Part shown: positions 12,583 to 23,852 of the stretch, in pieces
Layout of the letters: each line of letters begins with the position of its first letter
How positions within the stretch are numbered: position 1 is the first letter of the stretch
Assembly (NCBI GenBank): GCA_018398805.1
Contig: JAGFBZ010000943.1
Location: 34,381 to 98,380 of the forward strand
Origin: Hirundichthys speculiger
Lineage: Eukaryota; Chordata; Actinopteri; Beloniformes; Exocoetidae
Direction of reading: 5' to 3'
Length of the DNA: 64,000 bases
The notes under the pieces: model-generated
The model's database searches: none
What the model was told of the DNA's origin: nothing
What the model saw: only the letters and a program-made list of their open reading frames with translations
Translations under genes and position numbers: made by a program

Positions 12583-12746
12583 CTTCATAAATCCATACGC
12601 CTTGTAAATTCTGTACTGATTATTTTTATTGCTGGGAATCCCAAGTGCAGTGCATACTTGGCCCCAGAAGCCATCCTTATGTGATGCATTTTCCTCAAGT
12701 TTAACACCACTCTTTTGCAGATCTTCAATGTTTTTCAAAATGTCCT
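12583..12746 (-). pseudogene. Copy B: upstream-most clear exon
   Basis: This exon is bounded by a GATAG acceptor and an ATGAAG|GTGTGT donor. It encodes about 54 residues including FWGQVCTALGIPS and YRIYKAYGF. I do not recognise the domain. The following 20-codon exon (12430-12489) and 29-codon exon (10089-10175) are acidic and Pro/Ser-rich linkers. A possible 24-nt exon lies near 12,895-12,919. Further 5' exons would have to lie beyond the element inserted at 13,273, and I found none. Confidence 0.5.
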
Positions 12747-13262
12747 CTATCAAGATTTTTTTTAAATTTGTTCAATTGGGGAAAAATGCATAGTTAATGA
12801 TTAGTAACATAGTTGGACATTAATCTGTCATGAAATACAGTATGTGCCATAAAGACAACAAAAACATTCATAATTAAATGATTAACTTACTCACCCCAAA
12901 TAACCTGAACGAGTATACTCTGTGTAAAATAAAAGAGAGGAGGATATTAAGAGACCGCATACATATCCTTACTATATAGCTTGCTCAAAAAGATAACATG
13001 TGTGTGACTTGACATAAAAACTTTTTCTAATCATGAATCATAATATTACTGCACAGTGTGAGACTTTTTACTCCAAGTCTGATTTGTGTACTTTTAAATA
13101 CTTGATTACTCCATGTGGATTAATCATAAGTATGAGAAAGAGAGGCAGAGGACGATATTCATTAAAGAAATAAACTCATCAGGGGGGTCTGTGCGTACTA
13201 TGAAATTGAATCCTGGCGGCGCCACTGTAAATAGTAAGTTTATCCCGACACGTAGGATATTG

Positions 13263-13272
13263 TGATTTTAAA
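13263..13272 (+). repeat. Target-site duplication (left) of the 15-kb MULE
   Basis: TGATTTTAAA directly precedes the element terminus CTGCGGTCAAGCC. The same 10 bases follow the opposite terminus at 28,267-28,276. A 10-bp duplication is in the range expected for Mutator-superfamily transposons. Confidence 0.9.
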
Positions 13273-13915
13273 CTGCGGTCAAGCCAGCCGTCTCTTCTTT
13301 TTGCGAAGTCAAGCGAGCCGCTCCAACATTTCAAGTGCTCATGTGTTACAGGCTTTACGGTAAATGGACGGCTGCGGGTGAGAAAGTCAGCGCTAGGAGG
13401 CCACAGCGTGTATCAATATCCGGTTTTCAAAATAAAATGTGGGTTATTGAAAGGCGTGTAAGTGTGATCTTTACTAGTTTTGAATCATTATGTCACATGA
13501 CCTAGAGGCTATTGAAATAAATTGATGATCAGGAATGTTAAAATGGAATAAAAAGAGGTGTATCTCAACCAGCCAGTGTAGTACTGTGATCCTGCACTGA
13601 TTTTGAGTCATTAGGTCACATGACCTGGAAGCTATTGAGCTAAAATGCTAATATTTACATTAAAAAATTATTATAAAATCTCAGAAATGTTAAAGTGGAA
13701 TAAAAAGAGGTGTATCTCAACCAGCCAGTGTAGTACTGTGATCCTGCACTGATTTTGAGTCATTAAGTCACATGACTAGAAAGCTATTGAGCTAAAATGC
13801 TAATATTTGCTTAAAAAATTGAATATAAAATATTAGAAATGTTAAAATGGAATAAAAAGAGGTGTATCTCAACCAAACAGTTTCATACTATGGTCCTGCA
13901 CTGATTATGCTAATA
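13273..13915 (+). repeat. Left terminal inverted repeat with about three 152-bp subterminal units
   Basis: The outer 260 bp or so is unique sequence shared in inverse orientation with the right end. The inner part is a tandem array with a period of 152 bp (the GGTGTATCTCAACCA block recurs near 13,557, 13,709 and 13,861). Units carry a near-palindromic GGTCACATGACC containing a TCACATGA E-box/M-box-like core. Such subterminal repeats usually bind transposase or host factors; that role is inferred. Confidence 0.88.
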
Positions 13916-14276
13916 GAGTTTCAAAAGCTAGGGTCTCTATCTGTGTAGAGGACAATAGTCTACAGTTCTGGCCACCAAATATTACAATGGGAAGGCACAG
14001 TTACATTTTTAATCCTTATTATTTTAGTCATAGTGCCAACATTTAGTATCTTTTTCATTTATAGTTTTTAGGGATGTTGGGAAGTTAGGTAGCCTGTGAC
14101 ATTGCCTTTAGTGGTTTGGTACTAAGTTTAGAAAATTCTAAGAGACACTCTCCAAGTTCCAAAGGAGCAGGAGAGAGAGAGGGAGAGAGCATTTTTTTTC
14201 ATGTCCCCCCCAGGAATTACTCTCTGAAATTTTACTGTTTATTGTCCCCCCCCAAAATGAAATGGAATTTTCGCCC

Positions 14277-14574
14277 CTGGGCATACATATGGAAGAGACC
14301 CTCCATGACCTAATGTGGAAGAAGACAAAAGAAATACAGCTTTCAAACCTTGGAATACTTATTCCAATAAAGTAGGCATTACAACTTCATGTATGATATT
14401 GAATATAATGTGGGTAACATTCAAACCACCAAATACCTCGCCCGTCAGCCATCGGTGAGGTCTCAGTGAACAGAGTTCACTGTGGTGTACAAGAAATCTG
14501 GAACCTGAGTGGTTGGCAGATGGTATCACTGCAACTACCACTTCTGTGTCCTTCCTTTTCCACAGTGATTTTAG
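14277..14574 (-). pseudogene. Copy A exons: start of a Ulp1/SENP-like protease domain, truncated
   Basis: Exon 14437-14574 encodes SLWKRKDTEVVVAV and ends LRPHRWLTGE. The next exon begins at 14,309 after a TTAG acceptor, in matching phase 0, with VMEGLFHMYA. Read across the junction, this follows the SENP/Ulp1 entry pattern (D/ELxxLxPxxWLxxExIxxxxxxx) closely. After about 14,277 the similarity stops and G/C homopolymer-rich sequence begins, so the catalytic His-Asp-Cys region is missing. The homologous exon in copy B (2213-2347) shows that this region belonged to the ancestral gene and was not captured recently by copy A. Confidence 0.5.
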
Positions 14575-14918
14575 CTGGGAAAAAATGTACAATTTCTTAG
14601 CTCTTCATATAATCCCATTAGTATAAATAAAACTAATGAATGAAATGAAATAAAACTCCATATAATCAATATCTCAAACGTAAATTTTACAAGTTTATTC
14701 ATTTCTATAAAACAATTAAACAGGCTGTATCAAGATAAAACCATTGGAAAAAAGTAACACTAAACACCTGTAATACGATAATATCCGCAGGTGTACCTAT
14801 CACTAAATACATATTCAAAATATATGCAGGAATGAAATGCTCATCAGTCATTGAGTGATGGAGCTTTTGTTGGATATGCATTCAAAATGTGAGAATTCTC
14901 CTATCAGTAATGAAGTAC

Positions 14919-15695
14919 CTGCTGTTCTTCATCTTTCATCGTCTTACTCTTCGGCATTTGCTCTGAGACTGTGGCTTCTGACGTTGGTGATACCAATATC
15001 TCCAGACAGGCCCTTTCCATTTCTTTGACAGATGGCTCGTCATTGTTCACAAGGTGAATCACAAGATGTTGAGTTTTGAGCTTCTTCTCATCATGGAGCT
15101 CCTTTATCGTGGACACTATCGTGTCTGCACACAACCCCAAGGGAAAATTGAAAATGCCAGAGCTTATTGCTGGAATAGCAACGGACTGAATATTAAGGTC
15201 TCTTACTTTATGCAAGATGTTCTCTATGGCCTTTTTTAAAGTCCCCTTGGCTTTGGAGAGCATGGTTGGGGATGGATTCATTTTGACTTGTGGGCCAACT
15301 GCATGAATTAAATATGTGCACGGTATATTACCAGCACTTGTGACCACTGCCTGGCCAGGTTTCAGTTTGCCACACTAAAGAATATGCTGGTCACTCTCTT
15401 CAACGATGGCTGGCCCTCCAGCTTCAACTAAAGCGAGTGCAAGCCCCCCAGAACGTCGCAAGCTTGTATTAGCAGCATTGACAACTGCTTCCACGTCAAA
15501 TGTTGTCAAATCCGCCTTACATACACATACTGTGAGGTCTTCTGACACTGTAACTGACAACCTCTTGTCTTGGTGGGTGTCCAGCATGGGTGGTGGTGGT
15601 GCATCCTCCAGCAAAGTGTCAATGTCTGTTTTGTCGGTTCATTTGTTGGTGTTTCTGACCTTTTCAGTCTGGTTCAGTGTCTTCTTCTTTAAGAC
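14919..15695 (-). pseudogene. Copy A exon: macro domain
   Basis: The exon (ATCAG acceptor before 15695, CAG|GTACTT donor after 14919) encodes a linker and a complete macro domain. The motifs are VEAVVNAANTSL, SGGLALALVEAGG, LIHAVGP and AIPAISSGIFNFP. Two in-frame stops interrupt it: TGA at 15639-15641 in the linker and TAG at 15375-15377 between the first third and the rest of the domain. Otherwise the frame is maintained to the end, unlike copy B, where a frameshift breaks the same domain. The loops expected to contact ADP-ribose are conserved between copies A and B. Confidence 0.8.
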
Positions 15696-16364
15696 CTGAT
15701 GATCAAAATGTTACACTGAATCCTCATGTATATTTCATGTAACCACATAGTACGATACACTGTGAGCTGATGGTGATCACTAACAACATCTTGTTGTTAC
15801 CTTCTGCTTTTTAGGTTTCTCGAAATCAAAAGGCTTCTTCATTGGTGTTACATATACACCTCTCCTCCCCTGCTTCCTCTGTTTCCACCTTTCGACATCT
15901 ACCCTGTGGGTCTCCTTACAATAAACAGAGAGATGTATTGTTATTACTTGAGCAAGTTATGAATTTTGGATGTCTATTTTGGATTGTGGATATGTGACAA
16001 GACTAGTAAATTTTGTGAAGCACTGATTACAATTTGTTGACATCTGTTTTTTATAAACTTTTTTTTTTTAATCTACAGTTGTTTTGGTTAAGTCTTATGA
16101 ATCACCGTGGTCTGTAATAGGAAGTATTATTCAATATGAAAAAGTTATAATGTTCTGTGCTTTCATTTAGTGACAAAGACAGTGTATTATTGATTAACAA
16201 TACTGAATTAAAATAGGTGTTTGGAAAGAAATGTATGAGATGTATTTTTAAATATGACATACTCTTCAGTACTTAAATTCTACACCAACAAAACAGCTTC
16301 TATCCTATGAAACTAACCTTTAGAAATTCTGATAACAAATGGCAAAATTAAGAAATTATACATC

Positions 16365-17203
16365 CATCCATCCATTAACTCCCGCTTGGTCCGGAATCGG
16401 GTCGCGGGGGCAGCAGCTTCAGCTGAGAGGCCCAGACCTTCCTCCCCCCGGCTGCTTCCACCAGCTCCTCTGGGAGAATCCCGAGGCGCTCCCAGGCCAG
16501 ACGGGAGATATAATCTCTCCAGCGGGTCCTGGGTCTTCCCCGTGGTCTTCTCCCAGTTGGACATGCCCGAAACACCTCCCCAGGGAGGCGTCTGGGGGGC
16601 ATCCTAACCAAATGCCCGAACCACCTCAACTGGCTCCTCTCGATGTGAAGGAGCAGCAGCTCTACTCTGAGTCTCTCCCGAATGACTGAACTTCTCACCC
16701 TATCTTTAAGGGAGTGTCCAGCCATCCTGCGGAGAAAACTCATTTCTGCTGCTTGTATCCGCAATCTCATTCTTTTCGGTCACTACCAACAGTTCATGAC
16801 CATAGGTGAGGGTTGGAACAAAGATCGACCGGTAAACAGAGAGCCTTGCCTTTTGGCTCAGCTCTCTCTTCACCACAACGGACCGGTACAGAGTCCACAC
16901 CACAGCAGACACCACACCAATCCGTCTGTCGATCTCCCGTTCCTTTCTCCCATCACTCGTGAACAAGACCCCGAGATACTTAAACTCCTCCACTTGAGGC
17001 AGAACCTCACTCCCGACCCGGAGGAGGCATTCTACCCTTTTCCGACTGAGGACCATGATCTCAGATTTGGAGGTGCTGATTCTCATCCCTGCCGCTTCAC
17101 ACTCGGCTGTGAACCGCTCCAGCGAGAGCTGCAGATCCCCACTTGATGGCACCAACAGGACCACGTCATCTGCAAACAGTGGAGACGAGATCCCGACACC
17201 ACC
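16365..17203 (-). mobile_element. Rex3-type (RTE-clade) LINE, 5'-truncated
   Basis: The minus strand encodes the C-terminal RT region (FADDVVLL, KSEIMVLS, EFKYLGVLF) and the characteristic tail (RWFGHLVRMPP, RPRGRPRTRW) in two frames. The 3' end is a GGAT/GATG repeat at 16,361-16,376, the usual end of Rex3. The copy is flanked by a 13-bp direct repeat GAAATTATACATC (16,352-16,364 and 17,204-17,216), so it inserted by target-primed reverse transcription as a truncated piece. It lies in an intron of copy A. Confidence 0.88.
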
Positions 17204-17489
17204 GAAATTATACATCAGCTACTTAATCTATGTTTTTCCCCCACTTTCTGCATTGAAGACCATCAAAACTGAATACATACAGCTTTAAATAAAGTACATT
17301 ATCTGATCATATTATGATCCCTAAAATAAATACATTGGTCTTGATTTTTAGAGAGTCCTGGTACTCTCGTAGAAGAGCTTCATGCATCACCTTGTAGGTG
17401 TGCACAAAGTCATCCAATCTGGTCAGCCTTTTCTGTTGAAAACGGATCTTTTTGAGATCCCACTGACTCTTCTCCATAATCCCCTGCGT

Positions 17490-18950
17490 CTTGAAATGAA
17501 ATGAAATGAAAATGAATAAAATGAAATGAAATGAAAAATACTTTATTTATCCCATAAAGGGAAATTCAATGTAGTAAGGGCTCTCTTTCTCTTTTTTTTT
17601 TATAAAAAACAGACAGAAATAATAATAATAATATAATAACAGGTGTTAAGTCTTGTTGTGGAGGCTGATGGCTGCTGGCAGGAATGATCTTCTGTATCTT
17701 TCCGTCTTGCAACGGACCTGAAGAAGCCTCTCACTGAACACACTCTGTTGTTTGATCACTGTGTCGTGGAGAGGGTGTGAAGAGTCCTCCATCATCTTCA
17801 TCAGCTTGTGCAGCATTCTTTTTTGTACAATCAGTTCCAGCGGCTCCAGAGTTACACCCAGCACAGATCCAGCTTTCCTGATCAGTTTGTTGATTCTCTT
17901 CAGGTCTCTGGTTCTGGTGCTGCTGCCCCAGCAGATGGCTGCAAAGCTGATTGCACTTTCAACAACAGACCTATAGAAGATGTGCAACATCTTGGTGCAG
18001 ACATTAAAAGATCTCAACTTTCTTAAAAAGTAGAGTCTACTCTGACCTTTCTTGTAGATGTATTCTGTGTTGCATTTCCACTCCAGTCTGTTGTCAAGCT
18101 GAACTCCAAGATACTTGTATTCCTCCACCACCTCCACCACCTCCACCTCCTTTCCCAGGATGGAAACACTGCTGTGTTGATTCTTGCTCCTCCTGAAGTC
18201 GACAATCATCTCCTTAGTTTTGCTGGTATTTAATACGAGATGATTGTTACCACATCATTTCACAAACTGACAGATCAGTTCTTTGTACTCTGCTTCCTGT
18301 CCGTTGCTGATACACCCAACAACTGCAGAGTCATCAGAGTATTTCTGCAGATGACAGGACTCAGAGTTGTACTGGAAGTCAGAGGTGTAGAGCGTGAAGA
18401 GAAATGGTGAGAGAACAGTTCCTTGTGGTGCTCCAATGCTGCTGACCTCCATCTCAGACACACAACCTTTCAGTCTCACAAACTGTGGTCTGTTTGTGAG
18501 GTAGTCATAAATCCAGGAGGTTGTGGAGGAATCCACCTGGAACTTATGGAGCTTCTCACATAACAACGCAGGCTGTATTGTATTAAAAGCACTTGAGAAA
18601 TCAAAGAACATGACCCTCAAAGTGCTGCCTGATTGGTCCAAATGAGAGTGGGCTCTGTAAAGCAGGTAGATGATGGCATCTTCAACCCCAAGCCCATTAC
18701 GATATGCAAACTGTAATGGGTCCTGAAAGGTGCTGACCTGCTTGTTGAGGTGGACCAGTAAGAGTCTCTCCAGGACTTTCATGATGTGAGATGTCAGGGC
18801 AACTGGTCTGTAGTCATTAGGTTCAGCTGGTTGGGGTTTTTTAGGCACTGGAACAAGGCAGGATGTTTTCCACAGCACAGGAACTGTTCTCTGTCTCAAA
18901 CTGGTGTTGGTGTCTTGTTGTCTTTCTTGTAATTCTGTTGAAGACATGTT
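17490..18950 (-). mobile_element. Rex1/L2-type LINE, 5'-truncated, nearly open RT
   Basis: From about 18,947 down to 17,646 the minus strand encodes RT blocks in order: PNDYRPVALTS, FDFSSAFNTIQ, GAPQGTVLSPFLF, YSDDSAVVG (catalytic), then EEYKYLGVQLD and a LYFLRKLRSF tail. The frame is open except for one TGA at 18255-18257, where related elements usually have Trp. The 3' UTR ends with GGGATAAATAAAG and a TTTCA-type repeat (sense) near 17,490-17,545. It is one of the least decayed LINE copies in the window. It lies in an intron of copy A. Confidence 0.88.
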
Positions 18951-19756
18951 GAATTTAACATGAAGTCACATTAGTATTAAACTTGTTGAATTATTGTGCC
19001 TACAAAGGTAAAGAAAATAGTTCTTATATTACAGTCTATGGTTAGCTGTTAAGTAAGTGATAATGTAGAGTGCGCAGGTTGTTATAGAGAAATAAGTCCT
19101 GACAGGATGGCTAGAACCTTGATGCGAAGCTTATTACACGGCTTACTGCTGAATTAATTAATTTGAGACAAATTTTTGGTTATAGTTCCATCTTGCCTCT
19201 CAAAAACTGCCCATGATGGTTGAACAAGCCTAAATCTGCGCACATAGCAACAGCTGATCAGCAGCGAGTCGATAGAAACTTTTATTTATAATTCACATTA
19301 AACTGGGTGTTGCCACTGATAGTGAAATGAGAAATGAGCGGGAATGGGACTTCTTTCGTGTTGTTGAAAGTAAAGTCTGTGTTTTTCTCATGCCATTGCC
19401 CCATGTGACAAAACTATGAACACTTTTTTAGAAGTCGTTGTAATTACCATACACAGCTTTTAAGAGAGCGATCTGCTACTGTTGCCTGAATTGAACAGGA
19501 AATTCTCCTTTCAGCCATTAGTCATGAATGAAGGGTTTCAATATCTCCTCTTTTTTTCTAAAGCAGTGGCATGGATCTATCCATTAGCAGGAGCTTGGCC
19601 AATCATAGCGGCATCCCTAGCCATTATACATAGCAACGGTCTGTTATACAAAAATAACAGACTTTAGAATGCAGTGACCAGTGATTGACCAGTGATTGAT
19701 CAGAGTGCAGCATTTCATAGAGCCATTTAATAATACATATTAACTCTTGCATTTAC

Positions 19757-19839
19757 CTGAGTTGAGTTCTGGGCAGCTCTGTTGTATTTTTTTGAGAGCA
19801 TCTTATAATCAGGACCTGTCCCATGCCGTCCAAGGTCTC
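19757..19839 (-). pseudogene. Copy A exon next to the hAT insertion (DLGRHGTG exon)
   Basis: This 83-nt exon encodes DLGRHGTGPDYKM, matching the exon at 4582-4664 in copy B. Its acceptor TTGCAG is part of the 8-bp target duplication of the hAT element, so one copy of the acceptor stays with the exon and a second copy lies on the far side of the insertion. Confidence 0.75.
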
Positions 19840-19846
19840 CTGCAAT
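19839..19846 (+). repeat. 8-bp target-site duplication (left) of hAT element
   Basis: CCTGCAAT precedes the hAT terminus CAGTGTTGGG. The same octamer follows the other terminus at 23,853-23,860. Eight bases is the hAT hallmark. Confidence 0.93.
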
Positions 19847-22800
19847 CAGTGTTGGGAAGGATACTTTCAAAACGTATTCCGTTACAGAATACAGAATACA
19901 TGCCCAAAAATGTAATATGTAATGTATTCCGTTACATTGCTAAATCTGAGTATTGTATTCTGAATACTTGGATTACTTCCACATTGAATTGCATTTTATA
20001 TGTGTAAGAATGCAGCCATCAAACCCTGCTTACTAAACAGGCCTATCTTGGTGTGTTCTTCTGTTACAACTGGCTGAATGTGGTAGACCCAAGTCTCCAT
20101 TAAAGTGCAATATATAATTTACTGTAGAGGAACAAAGACTATAACGGTATAGTTATGCAAAGATGTTTTGATTGGTTAAAAAAGATAATAATTGACCAAC
20201 TTTCCCTTTGTAGTGTCTTTATTTGCTCAGCTGTTAAAGTAAACAATACACAAACATAAAATGAGCAATTAAGTTCAAAGGTGTTGCAATATATCACCTT
20301 AAAATAAAAAGCACCAAAAGGAAACCTGCATTTTCCCTTACCCTTTTCCTGATTTTACAGGATAAAAACATAAAAGGGTAATATGAAACATAAAAAAAAA
20401 AAGATTGAGCATTGTTACAGCTGACTATATTCACCGTAGTTCTTTCAGGAAGAATGACACACTAGTAAAACATCAAAATAAATTAAAAACATCACTGAAT
20501 GTGACCATGGCAAAATAATATTTTTTCAATATCCCTATGCCAAATATCATTTTACCCACTTGGAACAATGTTATATTGAAAAACCAACATTACTTCTTGG
20601 TAATGTAACAACAAAGGCTACCAGCAAAGACCATTCCAAAATGTCAAAGTAACATAGGGTGAAAAACAATTGCAATAGATGCCTGTGAACTTAAAAACTG
20701 ATATGTTTAGAACCATCTACCTACATATTTGACCCACCTACTCTACAGGTCAACACTCCAGTAAAGTCGGTTGTAATGTAGCAGGAGAGCCTGCTCAAAG
20801 TGCTTATCTGTCATTTTGTTACGATGTGGAGTGAAAATAAGTCCTCCCTGGCTAAAAAGTCTCTCGACAGGAGCACTTGATGGCAGAGTAGTATTGTACT
20901 TAACGAAGAGGGCTCTGATCATTGGATACATCTTCAATGAAGCTAATGACTTGTCTGGATCCTGCAGATACCGCTGCACCTCTTCCTCTGCTGATGAACT
21001 TGTCATCTGTGCTGTCTCAAAAGTGAAGAAGTTGTCATCATCTTCTAGATCACCTCCAACTGCGGCATTCTCAGTGGTGTCTGCATCTTCAGAAGGCCCT
21101 GCATGAAGAAGACGAATCTCTTCCACCATTGCTGTTTTCATGGCTCCCCTCTCTTCATCAGCAAGCCACCATAGTCGAAACTTTGGGATGGTGGAAGCCG
21201 CCATTCTTGCCTCAGGGGAGGCCAACAGCTGTCCAAATCGTGTGTCAATGGCTTTTATAATAGCTGAGAGGATGTGAGTTGAGAACTGCACTTGGGTCAA
21301 CTTTTTAGCTAACTTGGCTTTTAGGCTGAGAATGGTGGGAACTATGTATCCAAAGTAACAGTTATTCTCTCCCTGGAGCAGGTTGATTGAGTAGGCAAGA
21401 GGTTTCAGAATGGCTGTGTACTACTTTAGAAACATTATCTCTTGAGGATGCAGTTTGGCTACTTCCAGCTGATCACAGATTCCATTGAGCTGACTCTCTG
21501 TGAGACTCATTAACTTCTCAATTGCATGATACTCTGAGCTCCACCTGGTCACTGAAGGTACCAAACATCTCATCTGAGCAATTTCCTCAACTGCATCAGC
21601 AGCAACTGATGAGCGATGAGCCTTATTCCAAATTGCGGCACATTTTGCCATTGCACTTCTGTATATTTTTCGAGAAACACCCTGTGAGGCAACTTTGTCA
21701 AGATCAGTCGTGGCAACAAGATTCAAAGTATGTGCGGCACATCGATGGTGAGGTGGCAGAAAAAAGTTGAGCTCATCTTCCTCTTGCTCCTCCTGAAGAA
21801 CTGCAGAGACATCAGCAAACTGCACATCACCTGTGCTTTCCATCTCCTCCATTTCACTCTCTCCATATTCACTGAAAGCCTTAACAAAATTGCTACCATT
21901 GTCAGTGACTGTGGCACTGACTTTGCCTTGGATCTGAAATTCCGCATGAATCTGACTAATTTTGGCAGCAATGACGTCATAGGTGTGGCGGCCCCTTATT
22001 CTTTCACATGCCAATGCAGAAGACCTTCGGTCTAATGTCTCTGGCTCAATCCAGTGACACGTGATTCCCATAAAACTCCTATGATGAGCCGTCCATATAT
22101 CTGCTGTTGTGCACACAGTTTGAACATTCCGAAGAGTTTCAACAAGTGCCTCCTTCATATTTTGAGATCCTCTTTCAATATGCACCATCAATGTTTTTCT
22201 GCACATGGGTGTCCTACCCCCACTAATTCCTTGAATCATCTCACGGAATGGCTCATTCTCCACTAGTGAAAAGGGCTGCACATCTGCAATTATGAACTCA
22301 AGAATCAAGGAGTTAACTTTCCTTTGGGTGATTGCTGAGGTGCTCAGAGTTGCTTGTTTGAGAGGAGGCGTGGAGGGCATGACGCTTTGTTCCCCACCAT
22401 CATCTGATTCCATTTCTGCTCTTTCCAAGACACTGGAATGCTTTCTCTAAAATAAAGAGACAGGAAAAGCACAAATTAATAACACAGAAATTGTTTTATG
22501 CTCGGAAGAGTAAAGAGGACTATTGTAAACAGCTTGCTAGAGAGCTGGCTAAACTTCACAGTGTAGCTTCATAATTTTCATCATTATGCATCATTCATCA
22601 TTACGCATAATAATAATAATTTGTTTTCAAATGTAATGTGTGACATATACTACCACCTTTAGACTATTCAGCATGCCATGTTATCACATCATGGCCTACA
22701 TAACAGAGATTTTGTGCATATCTTAAAGTACCAGAGTTGGCATGTGAGGAAACATTAGACAGCCTTACTGAAGACAGTAGGCTAAATTTAACTAACTACA

Positions 22801-23852
22801 CTAGCAGCATATTAATAAGTGGATCGAGCTAATAGCATAATCACAATATTTCATAATTAATTTCAGTAATGGTTTCATTTGAAATACAGATTTAAACAAA
22901 AACAAACAAACAAAAAAAGCCACCATAGTATACTAGGTCCGATCATTCATTAGAGACACTGGCGTTATGCTAGATTAGACTAGCACTACTGAACCCACTT
23001 TGCTAGCCAAGTATGACTATGCTATAACAACAAGAGCACGCATACATGCAACTAAAACCATGTGGAAACATTTTAACATATAAGCTTTCACGTTACTAAC
23101 TAGTAGCCTACACGAACAAGGAGATGTTTATATTTGTAGTCTCAAAAGGCATAGCTACTGAAAAAATGTAGCCGCTAGTTTTAACTAACGTTAGGCAGGG
23201 CTAGTCAGTCTTTCAACGGCTCTGGGGCTAGTAAATCAGCACATCGAAATGTATGCATACGGCAATTAAGCAAAGTCCTTCAGGTCATTCAATAGTGTCT
23301 CTGAATTAAGTACATAGCTACCTGATACAACTATAAAATAGCAAGGTGACCAGTAAACTACAGAAGACGACTACGCCTGATTCTTTGGGGGGGAAAACTT
23401 ACCTTCAGATGTTTCTTCAAATTTGAGGTGGAGTCCTTAGATGCAGAGAGTATGTTGATTAAAGGGCGACAAAGGTTGCATTGAACCCTAATGTTTCTCC
23501 CTCCCATTTCCTTGTCTTGCTTCAACGAAAAATATTTCTTGAACTTCCAGCCCAGAAATGCATTTTTCTCCTCGTTCGGCGACTCCATGCCTGCCACTGC
23601 AGCTGCTCCTCCTTACACTGGCATATCACGCAAATAGCCTACTAAAACGCTAATTTGTTATCGGGGCTTCTGGGAAATGCAGTGATTAACTCGTAAAACA
23701 GAGAAGTATCATCATGTAATCCATTGATTTCAACAATGTATCTGTATTCTAAATACCAATTTAAATTGTAACTGTAACGGAATACAGTTACTATTTTTTT
23801 GTATTCTGAATACGTAACGCCGGTACATGTATTCCGTTACTCCCCAACACTG
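19847..23852 (-). mobile_element. 4,006-bp autonomous-type hAT transposon (BED-finger transposase)
   Basis: The ends are short inverted repeats (CAGTGTTGGG at left; the right end reads CCCCAACACTG), followed inward by an inverted GTAACGGAATAC-type repeat. Perfect 8-bp duplications flank it. The single gene on the minus strand has a BED-finger exon and a long second exon. It is inserted at a splice acceptor of copy A. Apart from one nonsense codon the element looks complete, so it is younger than the MULE gene's decay or comparable to it. Confidence 0.93.
20743..23588 (-). pseudogene. hAT transposase with N-terminal BED zinc finger, one nonsense codon
   Basis: Exon 1 (23403-23588, ATG at 23588, donor AAG|GTAAGT) and exon 2 (20743-22446, acceptor TTTAG) join in phase 0 to 630 codons including the stop. 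The BED finger spans the junction: VQCNLC with Cys pair, then SNLKKHLK joined to RKH. The catalytic region has TADIWT, VTDNGSNFVKAF and a CAAHTLNL motif. The C-terminal dimerisation domain reads YPMIRALFVKYN...LPSSAPVERLFS. A TAG at 21421-21423 in FLKxYTAILKP stands where a Glu codon (GAG) would fit. The downstream frame stays open, which indicates a recent point mutation. Function: cut-and-paste transposition in the nucleus. Confidence 0.9.

Larger units (their letters stand above)
2213..12746 (-). pseudogene. Copy B: MULE transposase / macro domain / Ulp1-like fusion gene, degenerate
   Basis: This minus-strand gene can be followed through GT/AG-bounded exons: 12583-12746, 12430-12489, 10089-10175, 6770-7912 (zinc-binding region plus transposase), 5991-6219, 4771-4924, 4582-4664, about 4305-4490, 2537-3255 (macro) and 2213-2347 (Ulp1-like). 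Splice phases agree for most junctions; the acceptor of the 4.4-kb exon is unclear. The exon plan matches copy A at 14.3-27.2 kb from the transposase exon onward, so both descend from one ancestral gene. Copy B's first exons differ from copy A's and its true start is not visible. It carries at least three lesions: a deletion with frameshift near 7049, a TAG stop at 6931-6933 and a frameshift in the macro exon near 2912. I saw no terminal inverted repeats around it. It could be an older transposon relic or a decayed domesticated gene. Confidence 0.75.

Noticed and set aside
13273..13420. Reading the left terminal repeat as a promoter of a plus-strand gene
   Set aside because: No plus-strand exon follows. 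The transposon gene runs on the minus strand from the right end.
13500..14000. Regularly spaced repeats that might suggest a CRISPR-like array
   Set aside because: The units are 152 bp, contiguous and without unique spacers, and they occur in inverse orientation at the other transposon end. They are subterminal transposon repeats in a vertebrate genome.
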